Positions 1 through 9,976 of a stretch of 64,000 bases of DNA are shown piece after piece. The position numbers and the translations under genes are program-made. The notes beneath the pieces are model-generated. The model did not search any database and was not told where the DNA came from. It was given only the letters and a program-made list of their open reading frames with translations. The stretch's first letter is position 1, and every line of letters begins with the position of its first letter. Source of the stretch: Candidatus Rubneribacter avistercoris (lineage in GTDB: Bacteria; Actinomycetota; Coriobacteriia; Coriobacteriales; Eggerthellaceae); the NCBI GenBank assembly GCA_019115845.1, contig DXCU01000030.1, positions 1 through 64,000 on the forward strand, read 5' to 3'.

Positions 1-2
1 TA

Positions 3-281
3 CGCTCCCTTCAAGGAAAGAATCCTGCTAAATATTCGTACCTACTTCTTATGTTCGTTGTAATAGGGATGACGGCATTTTTAGGGCAAGAAGGCTCTAT
101 GTATTCGTTCTCTTTTTTGCTGGTAGCTCCACTGATCTCTTATTGTTTGGGATCGCTTTCTGTTGAAGACCGCATATCAGGAATCGAATTTTCGCGCAGA
201 GATGATCCAAGACTTCTCGGTGTACATAAAAGAAAAACCAAGAGTCATTCAAAGTGGTATTTGGCGGAAGGAGTGAGTTAG
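3..281 (+). CDS. C-terminal fragment of a hydrophobic membrane protein (possibly O-antigen polymerase/ligase-like), truncated by the window edge
   Basis: Frame is open to the left edge; hydrophobic segments (LLLMFVVIGMTAFLG, FSFLLVAPLISYCLG) followed by a basic tail; directly upstream of polysaccharide genes. Confidence 0.4.
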   Translation, partial: RSLQGKNPAKYSYLLLMFVVIGMTAFLGQEGSMYSFSFLLVAPLISYCLGSLSVEDRISGIEFSRRDDPRLLGVHKRKTKSHSKWYLAEGVS

Positions 282-283
282 AA

Positions 284-1519
284 ATGAAAATACTTTACGT
301 GGCTACAGCGTATGCGGGGCTCGATTCCCTTTTGTTTGAAAGGGCTTATCGTATTGACGGGCTACCTCCCCAAACAAAAGTTTTGAGGGCATTTATTGAA
401 AGGGGAGACGAAGTTGAGATGCTTATCCATGTCGATGGTCAGAAACGACCTCTTTCTATTGCGTGCGATTGGCTAAAAAAGGCTCAATCTATCCAAGTGA
501 TTTTTCGAGGTGACAAGGTGTGGGACAAGCTTCTATTTATCAGATCTATGGACAAAATCGTGAAGACTTCCCTCAAGGAGAAAGAATTCAATTTTGTCTA
601 TCTGGTTGGTGATGCTTGTGTTAACGGCGCCAAGTATGCGCATCGGGCAGGCGTGCCGTGTGGGCAACGGTTATTCGGTAGTTATGTGAAATGGATGCTT
701 GCACAGCATAGTAAAATCTGGTGTGTGTTGTTTCATTATCCGCGTGTTGCTCCCTTTTTTACGAAAAAAAGTTTTCTCCTTATGACTAAAGATGGATCGG
801 ATTTCGAGGGTACCTTACAGAGACTCGGCATCGAACAACCTTTCTATGATGCATATGAATGGACGAATGGGGTATGTTTTCCAAGCAAAGATGAGGAGTC
901 TTTGCAGATGCAAGATTGTCCTAAAACATACTTGTTCTGCGGATCGCGTTTGGAACGTATCAAAGGGCAAAAAACTTGTATAGAGGTATTAAGGTTATTG
1001 CATGAACGAGGGTATCAAGACATTCATCTCGTTCTTGCTGGCAGGGTAAGCGAACCTGGATTTGATGATGAATTGCGTGAGGATGCAAAGCGCTACAATT
1101 TAGAAAGCAAAGTGCATTTTCTTGGCTCTGTGCCGCAGCATCAAGTATGGCTTTGGGCGAAAAACGCTTTAGCAACTCTCGCTTTCAATTCGTATTCTAA
1201 TCGGGGTAATGCAACTATAGAAGCATTAGCTGTTGGTGCTGTGGTGATCGTACCAAAGACTGATATATGGATGGACGATTTAGTGATAGATGAAAAAACT
1301 GGTTTTCGAGTGGAGGGCGCCCTTGATGCGGCAGATCGCATCGAGCGCATTATGAAAAACCCCGAGTATTCTGCATCTATTCGGCAGAACGCACAAGAGC
1401 AGACGCGAAAGATCATACCCTCTTGGGAACAACGTATCAAAATGGAACTCGATCTTGTTGATTCGTACGTGTTTCCGGAAAAAAGAGAACTACGTGCTGA
1501 TTTCCCAAAACTGAGATAG
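284..1519 (+). CDS. Glycosyltransferase family 4-like (GT-B fold)
   Basis: Likely ATG at 284; C-terminal motifs YLFCGSRLERIKGQKTCIEVLRLL, LVLAGRVSEPG, VHFLGSVP, ATIEALAVGAVVIVP are typical of GT4/GT1-group enzymes. Confidence 0.8.
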   Translation: MKILYVATAYAGLDSLLFERAYRIDGLPPQTKVLRAFIERGDEVEMLIHVDGQKRPLSIACDWLKKAQSIQVIFRGDKVWDKLLFIRSMDKIVKTSLKEKEFNFVYLVGDACVNGAKYAHRAGVPCGQRLFGSYVKWMLAQHSKIWCVLFHYPRVAPFFTKKSFLLMTKDGSDFEGTLQRLGIEQPFYDAYEWTNGVCFPSKDEESLQMQDCPKTYLFCGSRLERIKGQKTCIEVLRLLHERGYQDIHLVLAGRVSEPGFDDELREDAKRYNLESKVHFLGSVPQHQVWLWAKNALATLAFNSYSNRGNATIEALAVGAVVIVPKTDIWMDDLVIDEKTGFRVEGALDAADRIERIMKNPEYSASIRQNAQEQTRKIIPSWEQRIKMELDLVDSYVFPEKRELRADFPKLR

Positions 1520-1579
1520 AGAGTAATTTGGACTGTGGTCTAATACGCAGCAAGAGTCACATGAGAGGAACTTTGAAAA

Positions 1580-2896
1580 ATGAATAGCGAAACTATCAAA
1601 CAAAAAATCTCCGCCCATACCCTTGTATGCGGCACGATTGGCCTTGGATATGTAGGGTTGCCCTTGGCGGTAGAAAAAGCCAAGGCGGGGTTTCGAACTA
1701 TTGGTTTTGATGTGCAGGCCGAAAAAGTGGACATGGTCAATCGCGGCGAGAACTACATAGGGGATGTAGTGCAAGAAGACCTTACAGCGCTTGTCGAGTG
1801 CGGCATGCTCGAAGCTACGACCGATTTCTCACGTGTTACCGAGTGTGACTTTGTAGCCATCTGTGTTCCCACCCCTCTTGATGCGCACCAACAGCCCGAC
1901 ACCTCCTACATGGAAATCTCAGCGTGTGAAGTGGCACCGTATCTTAAAGAAGGTGCTATGGTGGTGTTGGAGTCCACCACCTATCCCGGCACTACCGAAG
2001 AGCTTATCAAGCCTATCCTGGAGGCAGGTTCTAGTATGAAATGCGGTGAGGGTTTCTACCTTGGTTTTAGTCCCGAGCGGGTAGATCCTGGCAACCTCAT
2101 CTACAAGACAAAAAACACCCCCAAGGTGGTAGGAGCCATTGGGGAAGAAGCACTAGACCTTATAGCGTCGGTCTATGAAGCGGTGCTCGAAGGAGGAGTC
2201 ACGCGGGTGTCTTCTCCTGCGGTAGCCGAGATGGAAAAAATCCTTGAGAATACCTACAGAAACGTCAATATTGGACTGGTAAATGAAATGGCTATGCTGT
2301 GTGATCGCATGGGTATTGATGTATGGGAAGTCATTGATGCGGCTAAAACCAAGCCTTACGGGTTTACCGCCTTCTACCCAGGCCCTGGCCTTGGGGGGCA
2401 CTGTATTCCCCTTGACCCTTACTATCTTTCCTGGAAAGCGCGTGAGTATGGCTTTCATACCTCGATGATAGAGGCATCCATGACAGTAAACGACGGCATG
2501 CCCGAGTGGGTAGCTTCTCGCGTGGCGCGTATTCTTAACCGCGAGGGAAAAGCTGTGAAGGATTCGCGGGTGCTTGTCTTAGGTGTGGCCTACAAGCAAG
2601 ACATTGATGACTATAGGGAAAGTCCTGCGCTGCGGGTAATTGAGCGGCTTGAGGTACGAGGAGCGCGCGTGAGCTACTTTGACCCATGGGTGCCGCGATA
2701 CTGTTACAAAGGCACAGAAAACCATTCTCTTCCACACCTTACGGCCGAGGCAATTGCTTCGGCCGATATTGTTTTGGTCACTTGTGCTCACACCAACGTT
2801 GATTACGCACTTGTACAACGCCACGCCAAAGCCATTCTTGACACAAAGAATGCCATGAAAGATGTCTTTCCTTGCGACAACATCGAGGTGCTCTAA
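1580..2896 (+). CDS. UDP-N-acetyl-sugar 6-dehydrogenase (WbpA/WecC family)
   Basis: GLGYVGLPLA Rossmann motif, CVPTPLD, ESTTYPGTTEE, FYPGPGLGGHCIPLDPYYLSWKAREYG catalytic Cys region; resembles WbpA from memory. Confidence 0.88.
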   Translation: MNSETIKQKISAHTLVCGTIGLGYVGLPLAVEKAKAGFRTIGFDVQAEKVDMVNRGENYIGDVVQEDLTALVECGMLEATTDFSRVTECDFVAICVPTPLDAHQQPDTSYMEISACEVAPYLKEGAMVVLESTTYPGTTEELIKPILEAGSSMKCGEGFYLGFSPERVDPGNLIYKTKNTPKVVGAIGEEALDLIASVYEAVLEGGVTRVSSPAVAEMEKILENTYRNVNIGLVNEMAMLCDRMGIDVWEVIDAAKTKPYGFTAFYPGPGLGGHCIPLDPYYLSWKAREYGFHTSMIEASMTVNDGMPEWVASRVARILNREGKAVKDSRVLVLGVAYKQDIDDYRESPALRVIERLEVRGARVSYFDPWVPRYCYKGTENHSLPHLTAEAIASADIVLVTCAHTNVDYALVQRHAKAILDTKNAMKDVFPCDNIEVL

Positions 2897-4000
2897 ATGG
2901 GTCGTAAAGTAAACATTCTCACGGTGGTGGGGGCGCGGCCGCAGTTCATTAAAGCATCTGTTTTGTCGAGGTCATTTGCTGGTATGGCGGGCATTGAGGA
3001 ATCCATCGTTCATACCGGTCAGCACTTTGATCGCAACATGTCTGATCTGTTTTTTGAGGAACTGGGAATACCGGATCCTGATGTGAATCTAGGGATTTCA
3101 GGCGGAAGCCATGCAGAGATGACTGCGCGGATGCTTGTTGCGCTTGAGCGCGTTATGAGAGAGCGGAGTCCTGATATGGTGCTCGTGTACGGGGATACTA
3201 ACTCAACGTTGGCGGCTTCTCTTGCCGCTGCCAAGCTGCATATGCCCTTGTGCCACGCAGAAGCGGGGTTTCGCACCCACTGCCGTACGAACCCCGAGGA
3301 GGTGAACAGGATATGTACCGATCACCTTGCCTCCCTTAATTTCGCGCCTACGCCACAGAGTATAGATAATCTGATTGCTGAGGGATTGGGAGAGGTCTCT
3401 TCGTTTACAGGGGATCTTATGTATGACGCTTTTCAGCACGCGCGCAGTAATGCCGGATATAAAAAGGTGACACTCGCCAAGTTTGACGGGGCTGAGATTG
3501 TTGTGCCTACCCGATATGTTTATCTTACCTGCCATCGCGAGGAGAACGACTCAGATGCGACGTTGTGTGAGGTTGTGACGGCTGCCAATAGGTTCGATGT
3601 TCCTGTGATCTATCCTGTGCATCCGCGCGTAAGAGATAAAGTATCTCGTTTAGTAGAAGAGCTGAGCGCGAATAATGTACTGCTCGTTCGGCCGGTTGGC
3701 TATTTTGAAAGTGTCAGCCTGACAGCAGGCGCCGATTTGGTGGTCACGGATTCAGGCGGTTTACAGCGCGAGGCGTTTTATGCCCAAGTGAAGTGCGTAA
3801 CGCTTTTGCCTTTCCCAAGCGCCGATGAGACACTACGCGATGATCGCAATACTCTTGTTTCTCAGGTTACTGCAGAAAAAATTTTAGAAGCGGCTCGCGT
3901 TGAACAGACCGTGAATCCCTCGTATAGGCCCTTTGGGCAAGGAGATGCTGCAGAAAAGATGGTGGAGCGTATTGTTGAATTTTTCGAGAGAGGGGAGTAG
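2897..4000 (+). CDS. wecB: UDP-N-acetylglucosamine 2-epimerase (non-hydrolysing)
   Basis: VVGARPQFIKASVLSR, EESIVHTGQHFDRNMSD, VYGDTNSTLAASLAAAKL, HAEAGFRT, VTDSGGLQREAF. Confidence 0.9.
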   Translation: MGRKVNILTVVGARPQFIKASVLSRSFAGMAGIEESIVHTGQHFDRNMSDLFFEELGIPDPDVNLGISGGSHAEMTARMLVALERVMRERSPDMVLVYGDTNSTLAASLAAAKLHMPLCHAEAGFRTHCRTNPEEVNRICTDHLASLNFAPTPQSIDNLIAEGLGEVSSFTGDLMYDAFQHARSNAGYKKVTLAKFDGAEIVVPTRYVYLTCHREENDSDATLCEVVTAANRFDVPVIYPVHPRVRDKVSRLVEELSANNVLLVRPVGYFESVSLTAGADLVVTDSGGLQREAFYAQVKCVTLLPFPSADETLRDDRNTLVSQVTAEKILEAARVEQTVNPSYRPFGQGDAAEKMVERIVEFFERGE

Positions 4001-4008
4001 AAGTAGCC

Positions 4009-5085
4009 ATGAACTACGCACTCATCGGCTGTGGTCGCATCGCGGTCAACCACGTAAAAGCCGCTACGAGCAACAATTTCAATATCGTGGCGTTTTGTGA
4101 CATCGACTCTTCTAAATTCGATATCATGCTGAACAAAGCCGATTGCGGTAACTTCCCGCAAACCGCTCGCTATACCGACTATCGCCGTATGCTTGCTGAT
4201 CATCCCGAGATCGAACTTGTCTCCATTGCCACAGAAAGCGGAAGCCACGCAGCTATCGCGCTTGACTGCATTGAAGCGGGCAAACACGTGATCATCGAAA
4301 AACCCATCGCGCTTTCTATGGCTGATGCGGATGGGATTGTGCGCCGGGCCGCTGAAGCAGACGTGAGAGTTGCGGCGTGTCATCAAAACCGCTTCAACCC
4401 AGCGGTGGTTCAAACCAGAAAGGCGCTAGAGAGTGGCCGGTTTGGGCGCATGAGCCACGGATCTATCTGCGTGCGGTGGAATCGCAACAAAGGTTACTAC
4501 GATCAAGCTCCTTGGCGTGGCACTTGGGCAGAGGATGGCGGGTGTCTGATGAACCAATGCATCCATGGCATCGACCTTTTGCGTTGGATGATGGGAGGCA
4601 AGATCTCTTCTGTATACGCCCAAACGCGCCAGTGTTTTCACAACTATTTGGAAGCAGAAGACGTTGGGGTGGCGGTTCTGTCGTTTGAGGATGGGTCTGT
4701 CGGTCTTATTGAGGGTACGGTAAATGTTTACCCTAAAAACCTTGAAGAGACACTATGTCTGTTTGGGGAGAGAGGTACGGTGAAGGTTGGCGGCACCTCC
4801 ACCAACGAGATTGCGGTATGGGATTTTGCCGATACGCGTGAGGAAGATACCCAGATTCGCACCTTACGTGAAGTCACATCAAACGTCTATGGCAACGGAC
4901 ACACTGCACTCTTTGCCGATATGGCAGAGGCAATCCGTGAGAGTCGCGCACCTGCGGTGGATGCGCGTGCAGGCCGAGACGCCTTAGAAGTCGTGCTTGC
5001 CATCTATAAAAGCCAAAAGACGGGTATGCCGGTAGAACTTCCTTTACAAAAGTTCGCAAGTACCGATATGGAGGGGGAGTTTTAG
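4009..5085 (+). CDS. Gfo/Idh/MocA-family oxidoreductase (WbpB-like UDP-sugar 3-dehydrogenase candidate)
   Basis: N-terminal NAD-binding GCGRIAVNHVKA, AGKHVIIEKPIALSMADAD, CHQNRFNPAV; gene context. Confidence 0.85.
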   Translation: MNYALIGCGRIAVNHVKAATSNNFNIVAFCDIDSSKFDIMLNKADCGNFPQTARYTDYRRMLADHPEIELVSIATESGSHAAIALDCIEAGKHVIIEKPIALSMADADGIVRRAAEADVRVAACHQNRFNPAVVQTRKALESGRFGRMSHGSICVRWNRNKGYYDQAPWRGTWAEDGGCLMNQCIHGIDLLRWMMGGKISSVYAQTRQCFHNYLEAEDVGVAVLSFEDGSVGLIEGTVNVYPKNLEETLCLFGERGTVKVGGTSTNEIAVWDFADTREEDTQIRTLREVTSNVYGNGHTALFADMAEAIRESRAPAVDARAGRDALEVVLAIYKSQKTGMPVELPLQKFASTDMEGEF

Positions 5086-5844
5086 ATGCGCTGTGTGCTG
5101 TTCACCAAACCCAAGCCAGTCACACTTTCTCTACTCAAACACATGGTTGAGTCGGGAGACGAGGTGGAGGCGGTCATCTTGTACGGTGCTGAGCGCTACA
5201 TAGATACTCCGCTTGTGGCCTATGCGCGCGAACATGCGGTACCTATTGTGGACTTTGTCGTGTGCGATGAGTTTTTTGACCGCTTTTCCGTGCGTGAATT
5301 AGATGCAATCTGGTGTTGTACTTTCCCAAGACTTATACGTGAGGAATGGATAGGCAAAGCGGATGTGGCTGTAAATTTTCACGGTGCACCTTTGCCAGAG
5401 TATCGCGGTGTGTTTGCTTACAACTTTGCTATCTTAAACGGTGATGATGTATTCGGAGTTACGGCGCATCTGATGAACGGGTCGTTTGATACAGGTGACA
5501 TTGTGGAGGTGGAGCGCTTTTCTTACGATTGCGCGAGTGGCAGTGTCGCCGAATTGGTGGCATTGTCCGACGAGCATATACTGGCCCTTTTCAGGCGCGT
5601 GCACGAACAACTCAAACAAAATGGGTGTTTGACAGCCGTGCCACAAGACCTCTCGTGTGGACACTACTACAGCCGCGATGATTTCGAGGAAGCAAAGCGG
5701 ATACCGCCAGGTGCCTCTGCTGCGGACGTTGAGCGCAGAATCCGCGCGTTTTGGTACCCGCCGTATGAGGGAGCCTATAGAGAGGTGGAAGGGGAGCGCT
5801 TTTATCCGGTGACAAGGGAGATTCTTCGTGAGCTTGGACAGTAG
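5086..5844 (+). CDS. Formyltransferase-family protein (Fmt/sugar N-formyltransferase-like)
   Basis: VNFHGAPLPEYRGVFAYNFAILNGDDVFGVTAHLMNGSFDTGDIV contains the His...Asp formyl-transferase catalytic pattern. Confidence 0.8.
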   Translation: MRCVLFTKPKPVTLSLLKHMVESGDEVEAVILYGAERYIDTPLVAYAREHAVPIVDFVVCDEFFDRFSVRELDAIWCCTFPRLIREEWIGKADVAVNFHGAPLPEYRGVFAYNFAILNGDDVFGVTAHLMNGSFDTGDIVEVERFSYDCASGSVAELVALSDEHILALFRRVHEQLKQNGCLTAVPQDLSCGHYYSRDDFEEAKRIPPGASAADVERRIRAFWYPPYEGAYREVEGERFYPVTREILRELGQ

Positions 5845-6847
5845 AACCCCTGTATTGCATGGAATGCGTGATGAGGCCCTTGTGCGCAAGGATCGCTATG
5901 AGCAGTTTTGCGAGCGTGTGTATGTGCCTCTCTATTCCAAGCCCTGGTGGATGGATGCGGTATGTGGGTCAGAGAACTGGGACGTGTGGCTTTATGAAGA
6001 GGGCGGGCACATTGCAGCGGCTATGCCCTACTATCTGGAGGAGCGAAAGTATGGACTCTACATTACCAAGCCGCCTCTCACCCAGAACAATGGCATTGTG
6101 TTTGATCATCCCGTGGGTGCCGGCATTGTGGCGCGCGCGAAGTTTGAGGAGAAGGTTGTACGTGCTGCGATGGCGCACGTTGACTCGCTTGGTCTTGCGG
6201 TCTATGAACAGCAGTTTCCAACAAGCTATATCACTTGGCTTCCGCACTCGTGGTGTGGGTGTGCGGCTCTGCCGCGCTACACTTATGTGATTAAAGACAC
6301 TTCTGACCTTGATTCAGTGTGGCAGGGTATGTCGTCGAGCTATCGGAAAAACGTGAAGAAAGGGCGGCGCAATCTCGCTTCTGTAGGTGAGCTTGATCGG
6401 GAGCGTTTTTGGATAGAGCACGCAAAGGTGTTTGAGCGCCAAAACCTCCCTGTTCCGTTTTCCCGCACGATGTGGACGCGTTTGTTTGACGCAGCATATG
6501 CAGCTCAGTCTGGGCGAGCTTTGTGCGCTGTAACAGGTGACGGGCAAGTGGCAAGCGTGCTGTTTTTGGTATGGGACGAGAGACGCATGTATCACCTTCT
6601 TGGTGGCACGATGCCAGGCTTTAGCGGACTCGAGACTTACAACGCGCTTACGTGGACAGGAATTGAACTTGCTCACGAAAAAGGTCTCGCTTACGACTTC
6701 GAAGGCTCAATGATTGAGCGCATCGCAAAATCATTCAGGGAGTTCGGCGGAACGCCCGAGCTGTACTTCCGCATCCGCAAGGTCTATAGCCCCGAGGTCG
6801 TTCGTATGGAGGCCGAACAGCATGTTTCCCGATTGGAGGTTTCTTAG
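5828..6847 (+). CDS. FemAB/GNAT-type acyl- or aminoacyltransferase
   Basis: SSSYRKNVKKGRRN, YHLLGGTMPGFSGLETYNALTWTGIELAHEKGLAYDFEGSMIERIAKSFREFGG typical of FemAB-like proteins; overlaps the upstream gene by 17 bp. Confidence 0.7.
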   Translation: MSLDSRTPVLHGMRDEALVRKDRYEQFCERVYVPLYSKPWWMDAVCGSENWDVWLYEEGGHIAAAMPYYLEERKYGLYITKPPLTQNNGIVFDHPVGAGIVARAKFEEKVVRAAMAHVDSLGLAVYEQQFPTSYITWLPHSWCGCAALPRYTYVIKDTSDLDSVWQGMSSSYRKNVKKGRRNLASVGELDRERFWIEHAKVFERQNLPVPFSRTMWTRLFDAAYAAQSGRALCAVTGDGQVASVLFLVWDERRMYHLLGGTMPGFSGLETYNALTWTGIELAHEKGLAYDFEGSMIERIAKSFREFGGTPELYFRIRKVYSPEVVRMEAEQHVSRLEVS

Positions 6848-7983
6848 TGGAGTTCAGAGATTTGGGCGCGCAGTACGCCGCCTTGAAGGACGACGTCGAC
6901 GTGGGCATTGTCCGCGTTCTGGGAAGCGGGCGGTTCGTCGGCGGGCCGGAGGTGGCTGCGCTGGAGCGCGAGCTTGCCGAATACGTTGGCGTAAAGCACT
7001 GCATAACTTGCGGAAACGGCACTGACGCGTTGCAGCTCGCACTCATGGCGTGGGGCGTGGGGCCGGGCGACGCTGTCGTCGTGCCTGATTTCACGTTCTT
7101 CTCGTCGGGCGAGGTGGTTGCCGCCGTGGGCGCGACGCCTGTGTTCGCCGACGTGCTGGAGGGCACGTTCAACCTCGATCCTGCGCAAATTGCGCCTGCG
7201 TGCGCGGCGGCGCGGGGGGCGGGGCTTTCTCCTAAGGCGGCGGTCGCGGTGGATTTATTCGGCCTGCCTGCCGACTATGCGGCGATCTGCGCGGCGTGCG
7301 AGGCCGAGGGCCTGCTGCTGCTGGAGGACGGCGCGCAGGGCTTTGGCGGCGATGTGGGCGGGCGCCGCGCGTGCTCGTTTGGCGACATATCGACCACCAG
7401 CTTCTTTCCCGCCAAACCCCTCGGCTGCTACGGCGACGGCGGCGCGGTGTTCGCCGACGACGACAGGTGGACGGAGCTGGTTCGCAGCTACGCCGTGCAC
7501 GGCAAGGGCACCATGAAGTACGACAATGTGCGCGTGGGTATGAACAGCCGCTTGGACGCTGTGCAGGCGGCCGTGCTGCGTGCCAAGCTGGCAGCGTTTT
7601 CCACCGAGGTCGACGCGGTGAACGAGCGCGCGCAGTGGTACGGCGAGCTGCTGGCGGATGCGGAGGGCGAGCTGGGACTCCGGTTGCCGTGCGTACCAGA
7701 GGGCTTCGGCAGCTCGTGGGCGCAGTACACGGTCGTTTTGCCCGAGAGCTTCAACCGCGATGCCCTGCAAGCAAAACTCAAAGAGCGCGACATCCCCACC
7801 ATGGTCTACTATCCCAAACCCATGCACGAACAAGAAGCATTCGCAGGCGCCTGCCTCACCACCTCTGGCGCTTGTCCGACAACCAAGAGCCTCTGCCAGC
7901 GTGTCTTGAGCCTACCCATGGGACCGTACTTGTCGCAGGCGGACATCGAGCGTGTAGCAGCGGCATTGGGGAGCATGCTCTAA
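6847..7983 (+). CDS. DegT/DnrJ/EryC1/StrS-family PLP aminotransferase (WbpE-like candidate)
   Basis: GTG start; GNGTDALQLALMAWGVGPGDAVVVPDFTF, EDGAQGFGG, STTSFFPAKPLGCYGDGGAVFADD (PLP Lys), GMNSRLDAVQAAVLRAKL. Confidence 0.92.
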   Translation: MEFRDLGAQYAALKDDVDVGIVRVLGSGRFVGGPEVAALERELAEYVGVKHCITCGNGTDALQLALMAWGVGPGDAVVVPDFTFFSSGEVVAAVGATPVFADVLEGTFNLDPAQIAPACAAARGAGLSPKAAVAVDLFGLPADYAAICAACEAEGLLLLEDGAQGFGGDVGGRRACSFGDISTTSFFPAKPLGCYGDGGAVFADDDRWTELVRSYAVHGKGTMKYDNVRVGMNSRLDAVQAAVLRAKLAAFSTEVDAVNERAQWYGELLADAEGELGLRLPCVPEGFGSSWAQYTVVLPESFNRDALQAKLKERDIPTMVYYPKPMHEQEAFAGACLTTSGACPTTKSLCQRVLSLPMGPYLSQADIERVAAALGSML

Positions 7984-7986
7984 AGC

Positions 7987-9270
7987 GTGGCAGTTGTGCT
8001 GAGTAAAGCGACAACGGCGGTACGTACCCTGTTCTCAAAAGGGTTTTTCCATATATTTGGTTCGAACGCCATTAATAGGCTCATTGGATTTGTCACCAAC
8101 ATTGCGATAGTCTGGTTTTTAACAAAAGACGAATACGGAGTATTTAGTTACGCCAATAGCATCTACTCGATTTGTGTGCTGTTTACTGGGTTTGGGCTCA
8201 TTTCGGGAATGCTCCAGTTTTGCCTGGAAGAGCGTCCTGAAACCCAGAAGGAGAGCATCCGTTCTTACGCCTTAACGCGTGGCGTGTTCGCTGATGTGGG
8301 TATTGCTGTTGGTGTGATTCTCATCGGGTTTTTTGTGGCACTTCCCATCCAAGAGGCAGGTGCATGTCTTGCGGCATTCGGCCCGCTTGTGATTCTTGAT
8401 TATCTGTTTCAATACCTCTCGTGTGTTCTGAGAATGTCGTTTGAGAATCAGCGATACGCGGCGCTACAAACTGCCAACACGGTGTCTTATTTTATTGCTG
8501 CTTGTGCGGGGGCGTACGTGGGTGGTATCTACGGTACGGTGGCGGGACGTTATATCGCCTACGGAGCAAGCATTGTGCTTGGAATGTTTTTCCTCAAGAA
8601 AACGGGTATAGCTATACCGTTTAAGCTGGCCACAAGTCCTTTTCCAAAACGCGATCTCTGGAAGTATTCGGTATCTACCCAGGTGTCAGCTAGCTTAAAT
8701 ACGCTTACTTTTCTGCTCGATGTACTGCTGGTTGGTTTCTTCATTCAGAATGCTGCTGTTGTCGCAACCTACAAAACAGCGACGATTATCCCCGAGGGCC
8801 TCGTGTTCATTCCCACGAGTGTGATCATGTTTGCTCTACCGTACTTTGTGAAGCACAATAGAGATGGCGTGTGGTTCAGGAAAAAAAGTTCGTTGTTGCT
8901 TGGTGCTGGGCTTGGCGCATATGCCGCTGTTTCTTTGGTGCTGATTATAGGTGCACCTTGGATTGTAGGAGGTTTGTGGGGAGGCGGATACTTGGATGCA
9001 GTTGCGCCGTTTCGTATCCTTTCCCTTTCTTTTTTGTTCAACGCCATGCGAGCAACGTGCACCAATCTTCTGTGTGCTGTTCGTGCAATCAGGGAGAACT
9101 TAGTTATCTCGTGCATCTCGCTCGTGGCAAATGTGTCGTTGTGTGTGCTGCTGATACCGGCTTTCGGCATTGCCGGTGCGGCGCTTGCCCCGCTGTCTGT
9201 CTCGGTTATTGCCGCCGTTGTTGCCTTTGCTTTACTAAGAAAGACTATAAAGAATCTTCCAGGGGTTTAG
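7987..9270 (+). CDS. Polysaccharide flippase (Wzx/MATE-like)
   Basis: GTG start; multi-TM protein, SKGFFHIFGSNAINRLIGFVTNIAIVWFLTKDEYGVFSYANSIYSI typical of polysaccharide export N-termini. Confidence 0.85.
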   Translation: MAVVLSKATTAVRTLFSKGFFHIFGSNAINRLIGFVTNIAIVWFLTKDEYGVFSYANSIYSICVLFTGFGLISGMLQFCLEERPETQKESIRSYALTRGVFADVGIAVGVILIGFFVALPIQEAGACLAAFGPLVILDYLFQYLSCVLRMSFENQRYAALQTANTVSYFIAACAGAYVGGIYGTVAGRYIAYGASIVLGMFFLKKTGIAIPFKLATSPFPKRDLWKYSVSTQVSASLNTLTFLLDVLLVGFFIQNAAVVATYKTATIIPEGLVFIPTSVIMFALPYFVKHNRDGVWFRKKSSLLLGAGLGAYAAVSLVLIIGAPWIVGGLWGGGYLDAVAPFRILSLSFLFNAMRATCTNLLCAVRAIRENLVISCISLVANVSLCVLLIPAFGIAGAALAPLSVSVIAAVVAFALLRKTIKNLPGV

Positions 9271-9271
9271 T

Positions 9272-9976
9272 ATGGATAGAAAGCTCGATGCGGAAAAAGT
9301 CAATACCTCTGCCCTAACGGGACTTTTGGGAAAACTGCGAGGAAGAACCAAACCGTTACACGTGCTCATTGTCAACGGAATGGACCGCGCCGTGGTGTTC
9401 GCGTTGGTGAAAGTGTTTGGGGGACTCGCCTACGACCGCCGCTTTTTGAAAGGAAGGTATTTCGAGCGATTCTGGTCTCCGGGTTGGCGTTGGGCGTTTA
9501 ATGGGATGATGGCGAAAGCGTTTACGGGGCATGGGCGTGGTATACCGTGGCCGATTTCGTCTCAGTGCAACTGTGGGCGAGATGTGGACTTTCATGTTGA
9601 TGATCTCAATAACTTTCAAGGGAGTGTTTATTTTCAGGCGTTTGACGGTGGACGCATTCACCTTGGTCGGGGGGTGTGGATAGCGCGAGGGTGTGCGCTC
9701 ATAACGACAAACCACAAGATAGACAACCCCGATCTTCATGATGAGCCGCAAGATATAGCAATTGGAGATCACTGCTGGCTTGGGGCGAACGTGTTTGTTG
9801 CGCCTGGCGTGATTCTTGGTCCTCATACCGTGGTGGCGGCGAATGCGGCGGTAACCAAAAGCTTTCCTGAGGGTTGGTGCGTTATTGGAGGCGTCCCTGC
9901 AAAAAAGATCAAAGATATAGAGAGGCCTTGTGAGGAAGGGGGCCACAATGAAAAAGATGGCAAAGGTGCCCGATAG
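9272..9976 (+). CDS. Left-handed beta-helix (hexapeptide repeat) acyltransferase, O-acetyltransferase-like
   Basis: IHLGRGVWIARGCALITTNHKI..., IAIGDHCWLGANVFVAPGVILGPHTVVAANAAVTKSFPEG, GGVPAKKIK. Confidence 0.85.
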   Translation: MDRKLDAEKVNTSALTGLLGKLRGRTKPLHVLIVNGMDRAVVFALVKVFGGLAYDRRFLKGRYFERFWSPGWRWAFNGMMAKAFTGHGRGIPWPISSQCNCGRDVDFHVDDLNNFQGSVYFQAFDGGRIHLGRGVWIARGCALITTNHKIDNPDLHDEPQDIAIGDHCWLGANVFVAPGVILGPHTVVAANAAVTKSFPEGWCVIGGVPAKKIKDIERPCEEGGHNEKDGKGAR

